This document shows, in pieces, positions 20,599 to 30,893 of a stretch of DNA of 64,000 nt (positions are counted from its first letter, which is position 1; each line of letters begins with the position of its first letter). The DNA is from Verrucomicrobiales bacterium. GTDB lineage: Bacteria; Verrucomicrobiota; Verrucomicrobiia; Verrucomicrobiales; DEV007. The translations under genes and the position numbers were made by a program. The stretch lies in contig JANQVJ010000005.1 in the NCBI GenBank assembly GCA_030730365.1, positions 1 through 64,000 of the forward strand, read 5' to 3'. Below the pieces are notes generated by a model. It was not told the DNA's origin, ran no database searches, and worked only from the letters and a program-made list of their open reading frames with translations.

Positions 20599-21783
20599 AT
20601 GGCAAGCATAGGAACTCCCTTTACCCCCGAAGCGACTCGCGTGATGCTCTGCGGTTCGGGCGAACTCGGCAAAGAGGTCGTCATCGAGCTGCAGCGATAC
20701 GGCGTCGAGGTGATCGCGGTCGACAGCTACGAGAACGCTCCGGCGATGCAGGTGGCGGACCGTTGCCATGTCATTTCAATGCTCGACGGGGCGGCTCTGC
20801 GCGCGGTCATTGAAAAGGAAAAACCTCATCTCGTGGTCCCCGAAGTCGAGGCGATCGCGACGGACACTCTTGCCGAGATCGAGGCGGAAGGCGTTGTGAC
20901 GATCATCCCCACGGCGCGCGCGACTCAGCTCACGATGAATCGTGAGGGAATCCGGCGCCTCGCCGCCGAGGAACTGGGCCTCGCCACTTCGCCCTATCGT
21001 TTCGCTGCGACGGAGGAGGAATACCGCGCCGCCGTCGCTGAGATCGGTCTGCCGCTCGTGGTGAAGCCTATCATGAGCTCGTCAGGCAAGGGGCAGAGTA
21101 CGGTTCGCACCCCCGACCAGATCGATGCGGCCTGGCAGTATGCTCAGGAAGGCGGTCGGGCGGGAAAGGGCAAGGTCATCGTCGAGGGTTTTGTTGATTT
21201 TGACTACGAGATCACCCAGCTCACGATCCGCCATGTCGGAGGCACCTCTTTTTGCGAACCGATCGGTCACATTCAGGTTGATGGAGACTACCGGGAAAGC
21301 TGGCAGCCGCAACCGATGAGCGAGGCGGCGAAGGAAAAGGCGCGGGAATACTCGCGCGCCGTGACCGATGCCCTCGGAGGACGCGGGATCTTCGGGGTGG
21401 AGCTCTTCGTGAAGGGCGACGACATCATTTTTTCCGAGGTATCGCCCCGTCCGCACGACACGGGGATGGTCACGATGATTTCACAGGATCTCTCCCAGTT
21501 CGCTCTGCACGCCCGCGCCATCCTCGGGCTGCCGATTCCGAACATCCGCCAGCATGGTCCCTCGGCCTCAGCGGTCCTCCTTGTGGAGGGACAGTCGACC
21601 TCGATCCATTACGGCGACCTTGACCGGGCCCTCGAGGCACCCGATACTCAGATCCGTCTTTTCGGGAAGCCCCGGGTCTTCGGTAAGCGTCGCATGGGGG
21701 TCGCCATCGCCAGGGGGGAAAGCATTGCGGAAGCGCGGGAAAAAGCCCGTGCCGCCAGTGCAGCGATCAGCGTATCACTCTGA
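20599..21783 (+). CDS. purT: Formate-dependent phosphoribosylglycinamide formyltransferase
   Basis: [44 protein letters not shown]-grasp motifs [30 protein letters not shown]. Confidence 0.95.
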   Translation: MASIGTPFTPEATRVMLCGSGELGKEVVIELQRYGVEVIAVDSYENAPAMQVADRCHVISMLDGAALRAVIEKEKPHLVVPEVEAIATDTLAEIEAEGVVTIIPTARATQLTMNREGIRRLAAEELGLATSPYRFAATEEEYRAAVAEIGLPLVVKPIMSSSGKGQSTVRTPDQIDAAWQYAQEGGRAGKGKVIVEGFVDFDYEITQLTIRHVGGTSFCEPIGHIQVDGDYRESWQPQPMSEAAKEKAREYSRAVTDALGGRGIFGVELFVKGDDIIFSEVSPRPHDTGMVTMISQDLSQFALHARAILGLPIPNIRQHGPSASAVLLVEGQSTSIHYGDLDRALEAPDTQIRLFGKPRVFGKRRMGVAIARGESIAEAREKARAASAAISVSL

Positions 21784-21855
21784 GAGGTTCAGGGTTTCAG
21801 GAATTCATCGGTTCAGGTGTTGAGGTTTTATTTATTCAATTAACGTAAATTTGGT

Positions 21856-22956
21856 ATGTCATCTATTGTCAAAGAAGCGCATCCGTGGCTTGAAAGTTTG
21901 GTGGTTTACGATCCCGGGAAACCGATTGAGGAGACGGCCCGCGAGCTGGGGCTCGATCCGTCCGAGATCATCAAGCTCGCCTCGAATGAGAATCCGCTCG
22001 GCCCTTCGCCGAAGGCGGTCGAGGCGATGAAGGTCGCTGCCGAAGGGGTCCACATCTACCCGGACGGTGGCGGCTACAAATTGCGCACGGCGATCGCGGA
22101 GAAATTCGGGATGGACCGGGACAACGTCGTCATTAGCAATGGCTCGAATGAAATCATCGAACTCGTCGGGCACGGGTTCCTGAGTCCCGGGGACAATGTC
22201 ATCGCGGCGCAGCATGCCTTCGTCGTTTACAAGTTGATGGCGACTCTTTTCGGAGCCGAGACGATCGAGGTGCCCGATCCGGGATTCACCCACGATCTCG
22301 AGGCGATGGCGGCGGCGATCACTCCGAGGACGAGGATGATCTTCATTGCCAATCCCAACAATCCCACCGGCACACTCGTGGGACAGGAGGAGATCGATCG
22401 GTTCATGGAGAAGGTCCCCGACCACGTCATGGTGATCTTTGACGAGGCCTATTACGAGTTCGTCGAGGATGCTCCCGACACGATCAAATACATCCGTGAA
22501 GGGCGCAACGTCGTCATCATGCGGACCTTTTCCAAGATCCAGGGTCTCGCCGGGCTGCGCATCGGATTCGGGCTGACGACGCCGGAGATCGCCCGGGTCC
22601 TCCAGAAATGTCGCCAGCCTTTTAACACGAACTCCATCGCCCAAGCCGGTGCCATCGCTGGTCTCGCGGATGATGAGCACCAGCAGGCCACCCGCGATCT
22701 CAACGACGAGGGCCGAGCCTATCTTCAGCAGGCCTTCGCCGATCTCGGTCTCGAGTTTGTGCCGAGCTATGCGAATTTCATCCTCGTGAAAGTCGGTGAC
22801 GGGGATGCTGTGTTCAGCGGAATGCTCAAGCAGGGCGTCATCATCCGGGCGATGCGCAGCTACAAGCTACCCGAGTGGGTGCGGATCTCCGTTGGCACAA
22901 TGCCGCAGAACGAACGCTGCATTGCCACGTTGCGGGAGGTGCTGGCGCAACTATGA
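21856..22956 (+). CDS. hisC: Histidinol-phosphate aminotransferase
   Basis: KLASNENPLGPSPKAVEAM, NPNNPTGTLV, TFSKIQGLAGLRIGFG. Confidence 0.92.
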   Translation: MSSIVKEAHPWLESLVVYDPGKPIEETARELGLDPSEIIKLASNENPLGPSPKAVEAMKVAAEGVHIYPDGGGYKLRTAIAEKFGMDRDNVVISNGSNEIIELVGHGFLSPGDNVIAAQHAFVVYKLMATLFGAETIEVPDPGFTHDLEAMAAAITPRTRMIFIANPNNPTGTLVGQEEIDRFMEKVPDHVMVIFDEAYYEFVEDAPDTIKYIREGRNVVIMRTFSKIQGLAGLRIGFGLTTPEIARVLQKCRQPFNTNSIAQAGAIAGLADDEHQQATRDLNDEGRAYLQQAFADLGLEFVPSYANFILVKVGDGDAVFSGMLKQGVIIRAMRSYKLPEWVRISVGTMPQNERCIATLREVLAQL

Positions 22957-23222
22957 CAAAACACGAATGGCACGAGCGGACCGCGGATGGCGAGCAGATT
23001 TACTATCGGGCCAACCATCATGCGGGGAAATGGGTCTTTTACTCGACGCTGAAGTCCGATCCGGACTGGAACCAGCACGAGATGCTCCCGTTAACGGTAA
23101 TGGAGTCTCTTCGTGAGGTGCTCTGGAACAAGCACCAGCGCCGTCGACTGCCGCTTAAGCACCTCGAACAGATCGACAAAATCATCGGGGTCTTGCGTGA
23201 GAAAGAGGCGGGGGAAGTGTGA
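22953..23222 (+). CDS. Hypothetical small protein, translationally coupled to hisC
   Basis: ATGA overlap with hisC stop; MTKHEWHERTADGEQIYYRANHHAGKWVFYSTLKSDPDW. Confidence 0.65.
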   Translation: MTKHEWHERTADGEQIYYRANHHAGKWVFYSTLKSDPDWNQHEMLPLTVMESLREVLWNKHQRRRLPLKHLEQIDKIIGVLREKEAGEV

Positions 23223-23316
23223 GGGATCTTTGGGATAGCTAATTGGAGTACAAGGGGTGGCGTCATTGCGTTTACTAAAGAGATGCAACTTTTAAGGGCG
23301 TTCAGGGTATTTCTAC

Positions 23317-25731
23317 GTGAGTCCCCCATTCCCGATGAAGTTGCCTTCCATCCTAACGCTTTTCGCCTTTACTATTTCAATGGCTTTGAGCCCTCTCGTC
23401 GCCGAATCGGGAGCTAAGCCTGAAGCGCGGGGAAATAAAGGTAACGCTGAGTTCGATGTCGCCAAGGCTTCAGCAGAGATTGATCGCCTTGTCGGATCGA
23501 TGCTGGAAAAGCAGGGGGTCAAACCAAACGACGACATCGACGACGCGACCTTCGTCCGGCGGGTTTACCTGGATATCGTCGGCCGCGTTCCCACGATCGA
23601 AGAGGCGGAGAACTTTCACGGGTCCACCTATCAGCGTAAGCGGGAACAACTCATTACCGACCTCCTCGAAAGTGACGGTCAGATGAGCCACGCCTACAAC
23701 TTCTGGGCGGACGTCTTGCGGATCAACAACGGGCTCGGGGTCGGCGCGACGCAGGCGGAGGCGGCCTATCAGCTCTGGGTAAAAGAAGCCCTCGACAGCA
23801 ATATGCCCTACGACAAGTTTGTTCGTGAACTCATCTCGGCTCGGGGGATGATCTGGGAGAATGGCGCAGTCGGTTACTACATCCGGGACCGTGGGATGCC
23901 GCTCGACAATATGTCCAACACGGTAAGGGTCTTCCTTGGGACACGTCTCGAATGCGCCCAGTGCCACAATCATCCCTTCGATAAGTGGACGCAGAGGGAC
24001 TACTACGAAATGGCAGCCTTTTCCTACGGGATGGATGCCCGCGGCTATGATTCCCCGAATCGACAGGCTTTCAGTAAAGTACTCAAACAGGATCGGGATG
24101 CCCTTCACCTCAAGATGGTGGGCAATGCGAAATTCCCCCAAATTCGCAGCCAGGATGACCTGAAACGCTACACCGAAGGCGAGAAATACAAAACCTACCT
24201 CGAGCGTTACAAGGTCACCGACGAGCAGTTTCGCGGTCTCGCGAAGAAATCCATTGCCGCCTACGAGGCCTACGATCACCAGAGTCGCGGTGCCAACAAC
24301 GCCCTTAACGAGATCTATAATCCGTTGCGCTACGTCAAGACTGCTGAAGTCGAAAAGACCCTCAAGCTGCCTCACGACTACCAGTACGATGATGCCAAGC
24401 CGCACGACAAGATTACCGCTCGGACCATGTTCGGTAAAGAGATCGATCTGGAGAACATTGATGACAGCACGATCGAGGCCTACGCCGACTGGATGGTTTC
24501 AAAGGAGAATCCCACTTTCACCCGAGTCATTGCCAATCGTCTCTGGAAGCGCGTCTTCGGCCACGGGGTTTTTGAGCCTATCGACGAACTCACGGAGCAA
24601 ACCCGCATCTCCAACCCGGAACTCCTGACCTATCTCGAGGCGATGATGAAGTCCCTCGACTACGATATGCGGAAGTTTCAGGAAGTCCTCTACAACACGA
24701 AGACCTACCAGCGCGCCGCCAACAGTGGTGAGATGACGATGGGCGAGGACTACTTCTTTGCCGGACCGCTCCTTCGCCGCATGAGCGCCGAGCAGATCTG
24801 GGACTCCATCGTGGCCCTCGCCCTGCCCGAGGCCGACGGTTATCGCCCGAAAGTGGCCGGTCAACTTGCCACCGTTGAAAAGGTTCGCCTCATTTACAAC
24901 GCCGTGGAAAAGCGCAGCGAGGAGGAGTTCGTTGCCATGGTCAAAGAGATAGGCGAAGCCTACGAAAGGATCCGTCCCCGCGAGGAAAAGGTCCGCAAGC
25001 AAAGTGCCGAAGCTCTCGAGGCAGGTGACAAGGAGCGCCTTGCCAAGCTGCGCAACGAATTGAACGGACTTCGAAACGAAGCGCGTAAAGTTGTCGAAGA
25101 GATCGGCTATCGGAACGTGGGTCGCAAGGTGGACGGTGGTGATCTCCTCGCCGCCATGGGCTTGACCGAGATGGAAATGGGAATGCAGGACGGCGAAGCG
25201 GTCTCCTTGAATGAGACCCCCGGCGAGCGCGCCATCCTCACCAAGTTGCCGAAACCTGAATTCACCGACCCTCCGGCTGAGATGACGGACAAGAAAGAGC
25301 GCAAGAACTGGGTCGACCTTCAGCGTCAGGACTACCGCGGCTACACCGGTCTCGTGAGCCAGATGGCACGAGCATCGGAGCTCGAATCGCCGGCCCGGCG
25401 CGGCCATTTCCTCCGCGAGTTCGGGCAGTCCGATCGCGAAGTCATTGAGAACTCCGCCAACAGCGCTTCAGTGCCGCAGGCGCTAAACCTCATGAATGGC
25501 AGCATGGTCGAGGCGCTCACGAACCGCTTCGCCGTTTTCGGACGTCGTATCCATGCGGCGGGCGATCCGGACGAAAAAATCCGCATGATTTTTCAGGCCA
25601 TGCTCACCCGCGAGCCGAACGGGCGGGAGATGAATCTTGCCCGCGCCGAGGTTGAAGTCCGGGGCGATGACGCCTATCCCGCGATAGTGTGGGCCCTTCT
25701 CAACACCCAGCAATTTATCTTTGTCCAGTAA
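23317..25731 (+). CDS. DUF1549/DUF1553 domain secreted protein (PVC type)
   Basis: DDATFVRRVYLDIVGRVPTIEEAENF; LECAQCHNHPFDKWTQRDYYEMAAFSYGM; C-term QALNLMNGSMVEALTNR. Confidence 0.9.
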   Translation: MSPPFPMKLPSILTLFAFTISMALSPLVAESGAKPEARGNKGNAEFDVAKASAEIDRLVGSMLEKQGVKPNDDIDDATFVRRVYLDIVGRVPTIEEAENFHGSTYQRKREQLITDLLESDGQMSHAYNFWADVLRINNGLGVGATQAEAAYQLWVKEALDSNMPYDKFVRELISARGMIWENGAVGYYIRDRGMPLDNMSNTVRVFLGTRLECAQCHNHPFDKWTQRDYYEMAAFSYGMDARGYDSPNRQAFSKVLKQDRDALHLKMVGNAKFPQIRSQDDLKRYTEGEKYKTYLERYKVTDEQFRGLAKKSIAAYEAYDHQSRGANNALNEIYNPLRYVKTAEVEKTLKLPHDYQYDDAKPHDKITARTMFGKEIDLENIDDSTIEAYADWMVSKENPTFTRVIANRLWKRVFGHGVFEPIDELTEQTRISNPELLTYLEAMMKSLDYDMRKFQEVLYNTKTYQRAANSGEMTMGEDYFFAGPLLRRMSAEQIWDSIVALALPEADGYRPKVAGQLATVEKVRLIYNAVEKRSEEEFVAMVKEIGEAYERIRPREEKVRKQSAEALEAGDKERLAKLRNELNGLRNEARKVVEEIGYRNVGRKVDGGDLLAAMGLTEMEMGMQDGEAVSLNETPGERAILTKLPKPEFTDPPAEMTDKKERKNWVDLQRQDYRGYTGLVSQMARASELESPARRGHFLREFGQSDREVIENSANSASVPQALNLMNGSMVEALTNRFAVFGRRIHAAGDPDEKIRMIFQAMLTREPNGREMNLARAEVEVRGDDAYPAIVWALLNTQQFIFVQ

Positions 25732-25774
25732 TTCGAACCGGCCGTCCGTTTCACCAGTATTCACGAATCACCGC

Positions 25775-27070
25775 ATGAAAACCGCATTCAAATCCGACGA
25801 ATGGAGCCGCCGCCGCTTCATGGAGGGAACCGCCCAAACCTTTCTCGGGGTAGGCGCTCTCGGCCTCACCTCAAGAGCGCGCGCTGTTACCGGAGTCAAT
25901 CCCGGTCTAGCCGAGCGCGTCGGTGCGGCCAAACACGTCATCTACCTCTACATGAATGGCGGGATGACCCATCTCGACACCTTTGACACCAAGCCCGGGC
26001 ACGAAAATCAGGGTGGGACGAAAACGATCGACACCAATGTCGATGACATTAAGATTTCTTCTCTGCTGCCCTCGCTAGCGGCCCAGGCTGACAAGCTTGC
26101 GATCATCCGCTCGCTGACCTCTACCGCCGGAGCACACGATCAGGGGAATTACCTGATGCACACCTCCTACGATCAGGGGGCCACCATCAGGCACCCTGGA
26201 ATTGGTGCCTGGTCGCTGAAGTTCAAAGGGCGCCTCAATCCTAATCTTCCCGGGTCTGTCTTCATCGGTGGAGACAGCCGCATCAATGGCGGAGGCGGAT
26301 TTTTTGAGCCTCAGTATGACCCTCTCACGATCAGTGATCCGCAGGCAGGATTGAAGAACTCAAAGCTGCGCGGGATGAAAAAAGAGGATTTTGATCAGCG
26401 CCTTGTTCTCGCGAGCGAGTTCGATGCCGATTTCCATGCACGCTACAACGTGAAGCAGGTGCGCGCCTACACCCAGATGTATGATGATGCAGTCCGCATC
26501 ATGCAGAGTCGTGACCTTGCTGCTTTTGATTTGAGCTCCGAGGACAAGATCACGAGGGAACGTTACGGAGACAACGCCTTCGGTCAGGGATGTCTCCTCG
26601 CCCGCAGGCTCATCGAGCACGATGTGCGCGCGGTCGAGGTCTCTTACGGAGGGTGGGACATGCACAACAATGTTTTTGTCGCAGCACCCGAGCGATGCGG
26701 TGTCCTCGATCAGGCCATGGGGGCTCTCCTTTCCGACCTCGAGCGGCGCGGAAAGCTCGAAGACACTCTTGTTGTCCTCACCACTGAGTTTGGACGCACT
26801 CCGCGCATCAATCAGAACGAGGGGCGCGATCATTACCCCAAAGCATTCAGCTCGGTTCTCGCTGGCGGCGGGATCAAAGGCGGCATCACCTACGGCAAGA
26901 CCGATGAAGGCGCCGAAAATGTGATCGAGAACCCGGTGAAGATTCCCGATTTCAATGCGACGATCGCCTATGCACTTGGATTGCCGCTCGATCAGGTGCT
27001 CTACAGCCCCAGCAAACGACCTTTCACCGTCGCTCACAAGGGCAAGCCGGTCCTTGATGTGTTTGCTTGA
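25775..27070 (+). CDS. DUF1501 domain-containing protein
   Basis: WSRRRFMEGTAQTFLGVGALGL; HVIYLYMNGGMTHLDTFDTKPGHE; LVVLTTEFGRTPRINQNEGRDHYPKAFSSVLAGGGIKGG. Confidence 0.9.
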   Translation: MKTAFKSDEWSRRRFMEGTAQTFLGVGALGLTSRARAVTGVNPGLAERVGAAKHVIYLYMNGGMTHLDTFDTKPGHENQGGTKTIDTNVDDIKISSLLPSLAAQADKLAIIRSLTSTAGAHDQGNYLMHTSYDQGATIRHPGIGAWSLKFKGRLNPNLPGSVFIGGDSRINGGGGFFEPQYDPLTISDPQAGLKNSKLRGMKKEDFDQRLVLASEFDADFHARYNVKQVRAYTQMYDDAVRIMQSRDLAAFDLSSEDKITRERYGDNAFGQGCLLARRLIEHDVRAVEVSYGGWDMHNNVFVAAPERCGVLDQAMGALLSDLERRGKLEDTLVVLTTEFGRTPRINQNEGRDHYPKAFSSVLAGGGIKGGITYGKTDEGAENVIENPVKIPDFNATIAYALGLPLDQVLYSPSKRPFTVAHKGKPVLDVFA

Positions 27071-27105
27071 AGCCGCCTCTCGCTTCAGAAGCAGTATTCA
27101 CCCGG

Positions 27106-27136
27106 AACAGGGCTCTCTAACGAGGGCCCTGTTTTG
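27106..27136 (+). terminator. Candidate intrinsic terminator after DUF1501 gene
   Basis: AACAGGGC-TCTCTAACGAGG-GCCCTGTT followed by TTGTTT. Confidence 0.6.
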
Positions 27137-27193
27137 TTTCGTGGCCCTGCCTGGCTCAGGCAAAAGACAGCGTGCGAAGGGTCAACCCGATTA

Positions 27194-27253
27194 GTGGAGT
27201 GGCGGAACACGCGCAGCGGGTAGCTAGAGCGAAGCGAAAGCAATGATGGAGTG
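27194..27253 (+). repeat. 60-bp dispersed repeat, copy 1
   Basis: GTGGAGTGGCGGAACACGCGCAGCGGGTAGCTAGAGCGAAGCGAAAGCAATGATGGAGTG; reverse complement at 52999-53058 with 3 mismatches. Confidence 0.85.
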
Positions 27254-27815
27254 GTTAGCGAAAGCAATGGCGGGGGAGGGAATGTTATATTTTTATTAAT
27301 TTTATAATAAAACTTAAATTAGCCCTTTTTTTTATTTTTAATTATCCGCACCCGCCTTTCTCGATCCTTTTCGCGCGTTCTTTTCCAGTCGTCGCTGCGG
27401 TTCTTCGCTTTCTGTCCGGGATGGTAAGTTCTTCTTAGGGCGGGTCTATCTGGCCTTTGATGCGGATCAGTTCCTGGGGCGACGGACCGTGAGCGCGATC
27501 CCTTGAGATGCGGGCAGGCTAACCGCCGCGGGTGGTGTGCTATCTTTCGGGACGATGGTTGGACTAAAAAAATTCGTAACCGGTCGTCTCGTCGAATTCG
27601 TTATTAGTGATCACAAGGCCGCCGTAGGTCGTCTCGTCAACTCTCCCTTGCCGCGGCCGGGGATGCCCGACGCCGCATCAATTTTAAGGGCGCTCGTCCC
27701 GTCTGGCGCGGGTGGCCGGTCGTGATTCACGGGAGAAGCCTTCGTTTTTAGAAAGTAGGGCTCGGGTGATTCATCCTGCTTGCCAAGGCGGCAGGTGCGG
27801 TGCCAACGTCTCCGC

Positions 27816-28664
27816 ATGCGTTACTCTGCTTTCTCCTGCATTTGTGCCTTCGTCTTTCTCTTCGTGAGCAATACTGTTAAGGCGCAGGAAAACACTCCTT
27901 ACTTCGAGATGGTCTACCGCACGGAGGCTCCCGAACTGCTCATGCGGATCTACCGCCCTGTTGCCTGGAAGGCAGAGGACAGCCGCCCGGCGATCGTTTT
28001 CTTTTTCGGTGGTGGTTGGAAATCAGGGACTCCCGATCAGTTTGACCCGCATTGCCGGAGGTTGAGCGAGCTGGGTTTCGTGGCGATGGCAGCCGAATAT
28101 CGGATACAGTCGAAGCATCAATCGACGCCGCTCGGATCCTTCGAGGATGCCAAGGCGGCCATTCGTTGGGTGAGGGAAAATGCCGCGACTTTCGGGATTA
28201 ATCCCGAGCGGATCGCCGCCGGCGGGGGATCTGCCGGTGGTCATCTCGCCACGGCCGTGGCGGTCTGTGACTCGAGTGTGCTCTCCGACACGCGCGATAC
28301 CCCTGATGCTATTGTTGCCTTCAATCCGGCTCTGAATCTTCTCGTTCCCAAGGTTGAGGAAGTCTGGGGAACGGAGATATACGAGCAACTGGAGGCAATC
28401 TCGCCAATGCAGAATCTCGCCGCAGGACATCCGCCGATGATCATTTTCCACGGTGAGGCAGACTCCACAGTGTCCTATGCCTCGGCAGTGTCCTATGCGG
28501 CGGAGGCGAAGTCTCTCGGTGTCGATCCTGCCCCGATCCTCATCGGTTATCCGGGGAAAGAGCACGGATTTTTCAACTTTGGCAGGAACGGCGGGGCTGA
28601 CTATGAGGATACCGTTTCCCGCATGATCGGCTTTTTCCGCACTCTCGGCTGGTTGACACAATGA
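27816..28664 (+). CDS. Alpha/beta hydrolase (esterase/lipase family), secreted
   Basis: PAIVFFFGGGWKSGTPDQF, RIAAGGGSAGGHLATAVAV (G-x-S-x-G), KEHGFFNFG; signal-like N-terminus. Confidence 0.82.
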   Translation: MRYSAFSCICAFVFLFVSNTVKAQENTPYFEMVYRTEAPELLMRIYRPVAWKAEDSRPAIVFFFGGGWKSGTPDQFDPHCRRLSELGFVAMAAEYRIQSKHQSTPLGSFEDAKAAIRWVRENAATFGINPERIAAGGGSAGGHLATAVAVCDSSVLSDTRDTPDAIVAFNPALNLLVPKVEEVWGTEIYEQLEAISPMQNLAAGHPPMIIFHGEADSTVSYASAVSYAAEAKSLGVDPAPILIGYPGKEHGFFNFGRNGGADYEDTVSRMIGFFRTLGWLTQ

Positions 28665-28777
28665 GGGGGGAGAAGTGGGTCGGGGAGCCCGACAGCCTCC
28701 CGGTGACGTAAATTTCAGTTCCGTTCCTTTACGGAAGGAGTAAAATTCCGCGGTTCCGATTCCTCTCAATACCAGAC

Positions 28778-29485
28778 ATGAACGAAATGGCACAGACCGG
28801 TAGCGGCAATCTTTTTTACATCATCATTACCGTGGGCACGATGCTCGTGAGCAAGTGGGTGGGCTCCATGTTGCAGCGGCGGTTCACCGAGTATTCGATG
28901 CGGTCGATCCCGATGTCGGGAGCCGAGGTTGCGGAAAAAATGCTGCGGGACAACGGGATCAGCGACGTCCAGGTGATCTCGACTCCCGGTCAGCTCACCG
29001 ATCACTACAACCCGCTCAAGAAGACGGTCAATCTCAGCGAAGTCGTCTTCCACGAGCGCAATGTCGCCGCCGCGGCGGTCGCCGCCCACGAGTGCGGTCA
29101 CGCGGTCCAGCACGCGCGTGCTTACGGGGCTTTGAAAATGCGCTCGGCTCTTGTCCCGATCGTAAATCTTTCCAGCAAGTTCATGAACTGGGTTCTCCTC
29201 GCGGGGCTTTTCATGGCCGCCTCGGGCAACACGACAGTCCTTTTCATTGGAGTGATCCTCTTCGCCACGACGACTCTTTTTTCCGTCATCACTCTCCCGG
29301 TCGAGTTCGATGCGAGCCGACGCGCCCTCGCCTGGCTCGACCAATCGCACTCGCTCGCGGGGCTCGATCACGACAAGGCGAAAAACGCGCTCTTCTGGGC
29401 GGCGATGACTTACACGGTTGCCGCGATCGCCTCGATCGGCCAACTCCTCTATTACGTCATGCGGCTCCTGGCGGCGCGGCGCTGA
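28778..29485 (+). CDS. Zinc metallopeptidase, YugP-like membrane protein
   Basis: AAVAAHECGHAVQHARAYGALKMRSALVPIVNLSSK; multi-TM. Confidence 0.88.
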   Translation: MNEMAQTGSGNLFYIIITVGTMLVSKWVGSMLQRRFTEYSMRSIPMSGAEVAEKMLRDNGISDVQVISTPGQLTDHYNPLKKTVNLSEVVFHERNVAAAAVAAHECGHAVQHARAYGALKMRSALVPIVNLSSKFMNWVLLAGLFMAASGNTTVLFIGVILFATTTLFSVITLPVEFDASRRALAWLDQSHSLAGLDHDKAKNALFWAAMTYTVAAIASIGQLLYYVMRLLAARR

Positions 29486-29506
29486 TAAGAGGAAATCGGA
29501 GCGGCG

Positions 29507-30859
29507 TCAGCCTTGCTCGTCTTTCGATTCGCGACCGAGCGGGAGATCTGAAGCTTTAGTTGCGGGAGGCAAGGAGACCGAGATGGTGAAGGCAGTCTTG
29601 ACGCCGGGTTGGCTTTCCACCTCTATCTTCCCGTGATGCGCTTCGACCGCTCGCTTTACGATGGAGAGACCGAGCCCGGTCCCTTTCACCTGGGATTGAG
29701 CATGGTGCTTCTGCACCCGGTAGAAGCGTTTGAAGATGAGAGGTAGATCCGCAGCCGGGATGCCGATGCCGTCGTCCGCGATGGTGACGAAATAGCGTCC
29801 ACTCTCGATACGGAAAGTAACGTTGATTTTTAAACCCGGCTCGGGATTTTCCTTTAGGGCATTCTCGATGAGATTGAAGAAAATCTGATCCCAGTAAAAG
29901 CGGTCGCCGATGAGCATCCAACTTTCGTTTGGGTCCGCCTTCACGATGACCCGGGCGTGCTTTTGCTCGATAATGGGCATGAGTTGGCTGATCATGTCGT
30001 CGAGTGAGTCGCGCAGATCAAAACGTTCGCACTTGAGCAGATCGGCTGCGCTTTCGAGCTTGGAAATGGTCAGCATGTCCTCGACGATTCGGGCAATGCG
30101 CTCGCCGTGCTTACGCATCGTGCGGATGGCGCGGCGGTAAAGCGCCTGGCTGAGATCGACCTCGGTGTCGTCCATCGTCTCGAGGTAGCCGTTGATAATA
30201 GAGAGCGGGGTCCGCAGTTCGTGCGAGGCGTTCGCGACAAAGTCGCGACGGATCTGCTCGGTCTCGAGCTGTCGCGAGATGTCCTTCATGAGCAGCCAGG
30301 AGCCGGTGTTCTCCGCGCTGCCACCGAAAGTGAGCGGCTCAGCCTCGACCAGGAGCGCGATTTCGCGAAATCCTTTTTTCGTGTCGCTGTGGACCCTTAA
30401 TGAGAGGTTGTCCGAGGCTTTCGCCCCGATCTCTTCGGCGAGACTCAGGGTATCGTAAACACGGTGGTCACGGCAGACGTCGAGAAAGGCTCTGGCGCGG
30501 TAGGGTTGATCACTGGGGAAGAGGAGTTGCGCGGCCCGGTTGACGAAGCGGATCTCCCGGTTGCGGTCGAGAATGAAAATCGCGTCTTTGATTTCATTGA
30601 GGAGTGCTTCCTGGAATTCCCGCTGTCGCCGCTCCGAGTCACGGACGAGGGCCGCCTCGCTAACGGTGTTGCCGACTGCCTTGCAGAGCAGGGCTAGTTC
30701 CCCCTGCGCGGTCGAAGGCGTCAGGGTGAGATTAAGTTCATCTGCCCCGGCAGTAAGCGCAATGGCCAATTCGCGGACGCCCTTGCGGAGACGCAGGAAC
30801 CTCAACGCGAAGTAAAACGCGAGAGCCGAGAGGATGAGAATCGGGAAAGGGGCGTCCAA
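29507..30859 (-). CDS. phoR: Sensor histidine kinase (PhoR-like)
   Basis: FVANASHELRTPLSIINGYLETM, NLIENALKENPEPGL, ADDGIGIPAADLPLIFKRFYRV, GTGLGLSIVKRAVEAHHG. Start unresolved; ORF open to 31048, TTG at 30859 is one candidate. Confidence 0.85.
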   Translation of the reverse strand: MDAPFPILILSALAFYFALRFLRLRKGVRELAIALTAGADELNLTLTPSTAQGELALLCKAVGNTVSEAALVRDSERRQREFQEALLNEIKDAIFILDRNREIRFVNRAAQLLFPSDQPYRARAFLDVCRDHRVYDTLSLAEEIGAKASDNLSLRVHSDTKKGFREIALLVEAEPLTFGGSAENTGSWLLMKDISRQLETEQIRRDFVANASHELRTPLSIINGYLETMDDTEVDLSQALYRRAIRTMRKHGERIARIVEDMLTISKLESAADLLKCERFDLRDSLDDMISQLMPIIEQKHARVIVKADPNESWMLIGDRFYWDQIFFNLIENALKENPEPGLKINVTFRIESGRYFVTIADDGIGIPAADLPLIFKRFYRVQKHHAQSQVKGTGLGLSIVKRAVEAHHGKIEVESQPGVKTAFTISVSLPPATKASDLPLGRESKDEQG

Positions 30860-30893
30860 GGTTAGGTCTCCACGGTGAGAACGTGAGAGGGGA

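Noticed and set aside
27537-27725. 62-aa ORF in the 27.3-27.8 kb spacer
   Set aside because: No recognisable motif, and it spans the GGTCGTCTCGTC direct repeats; insufficient support as a gene.
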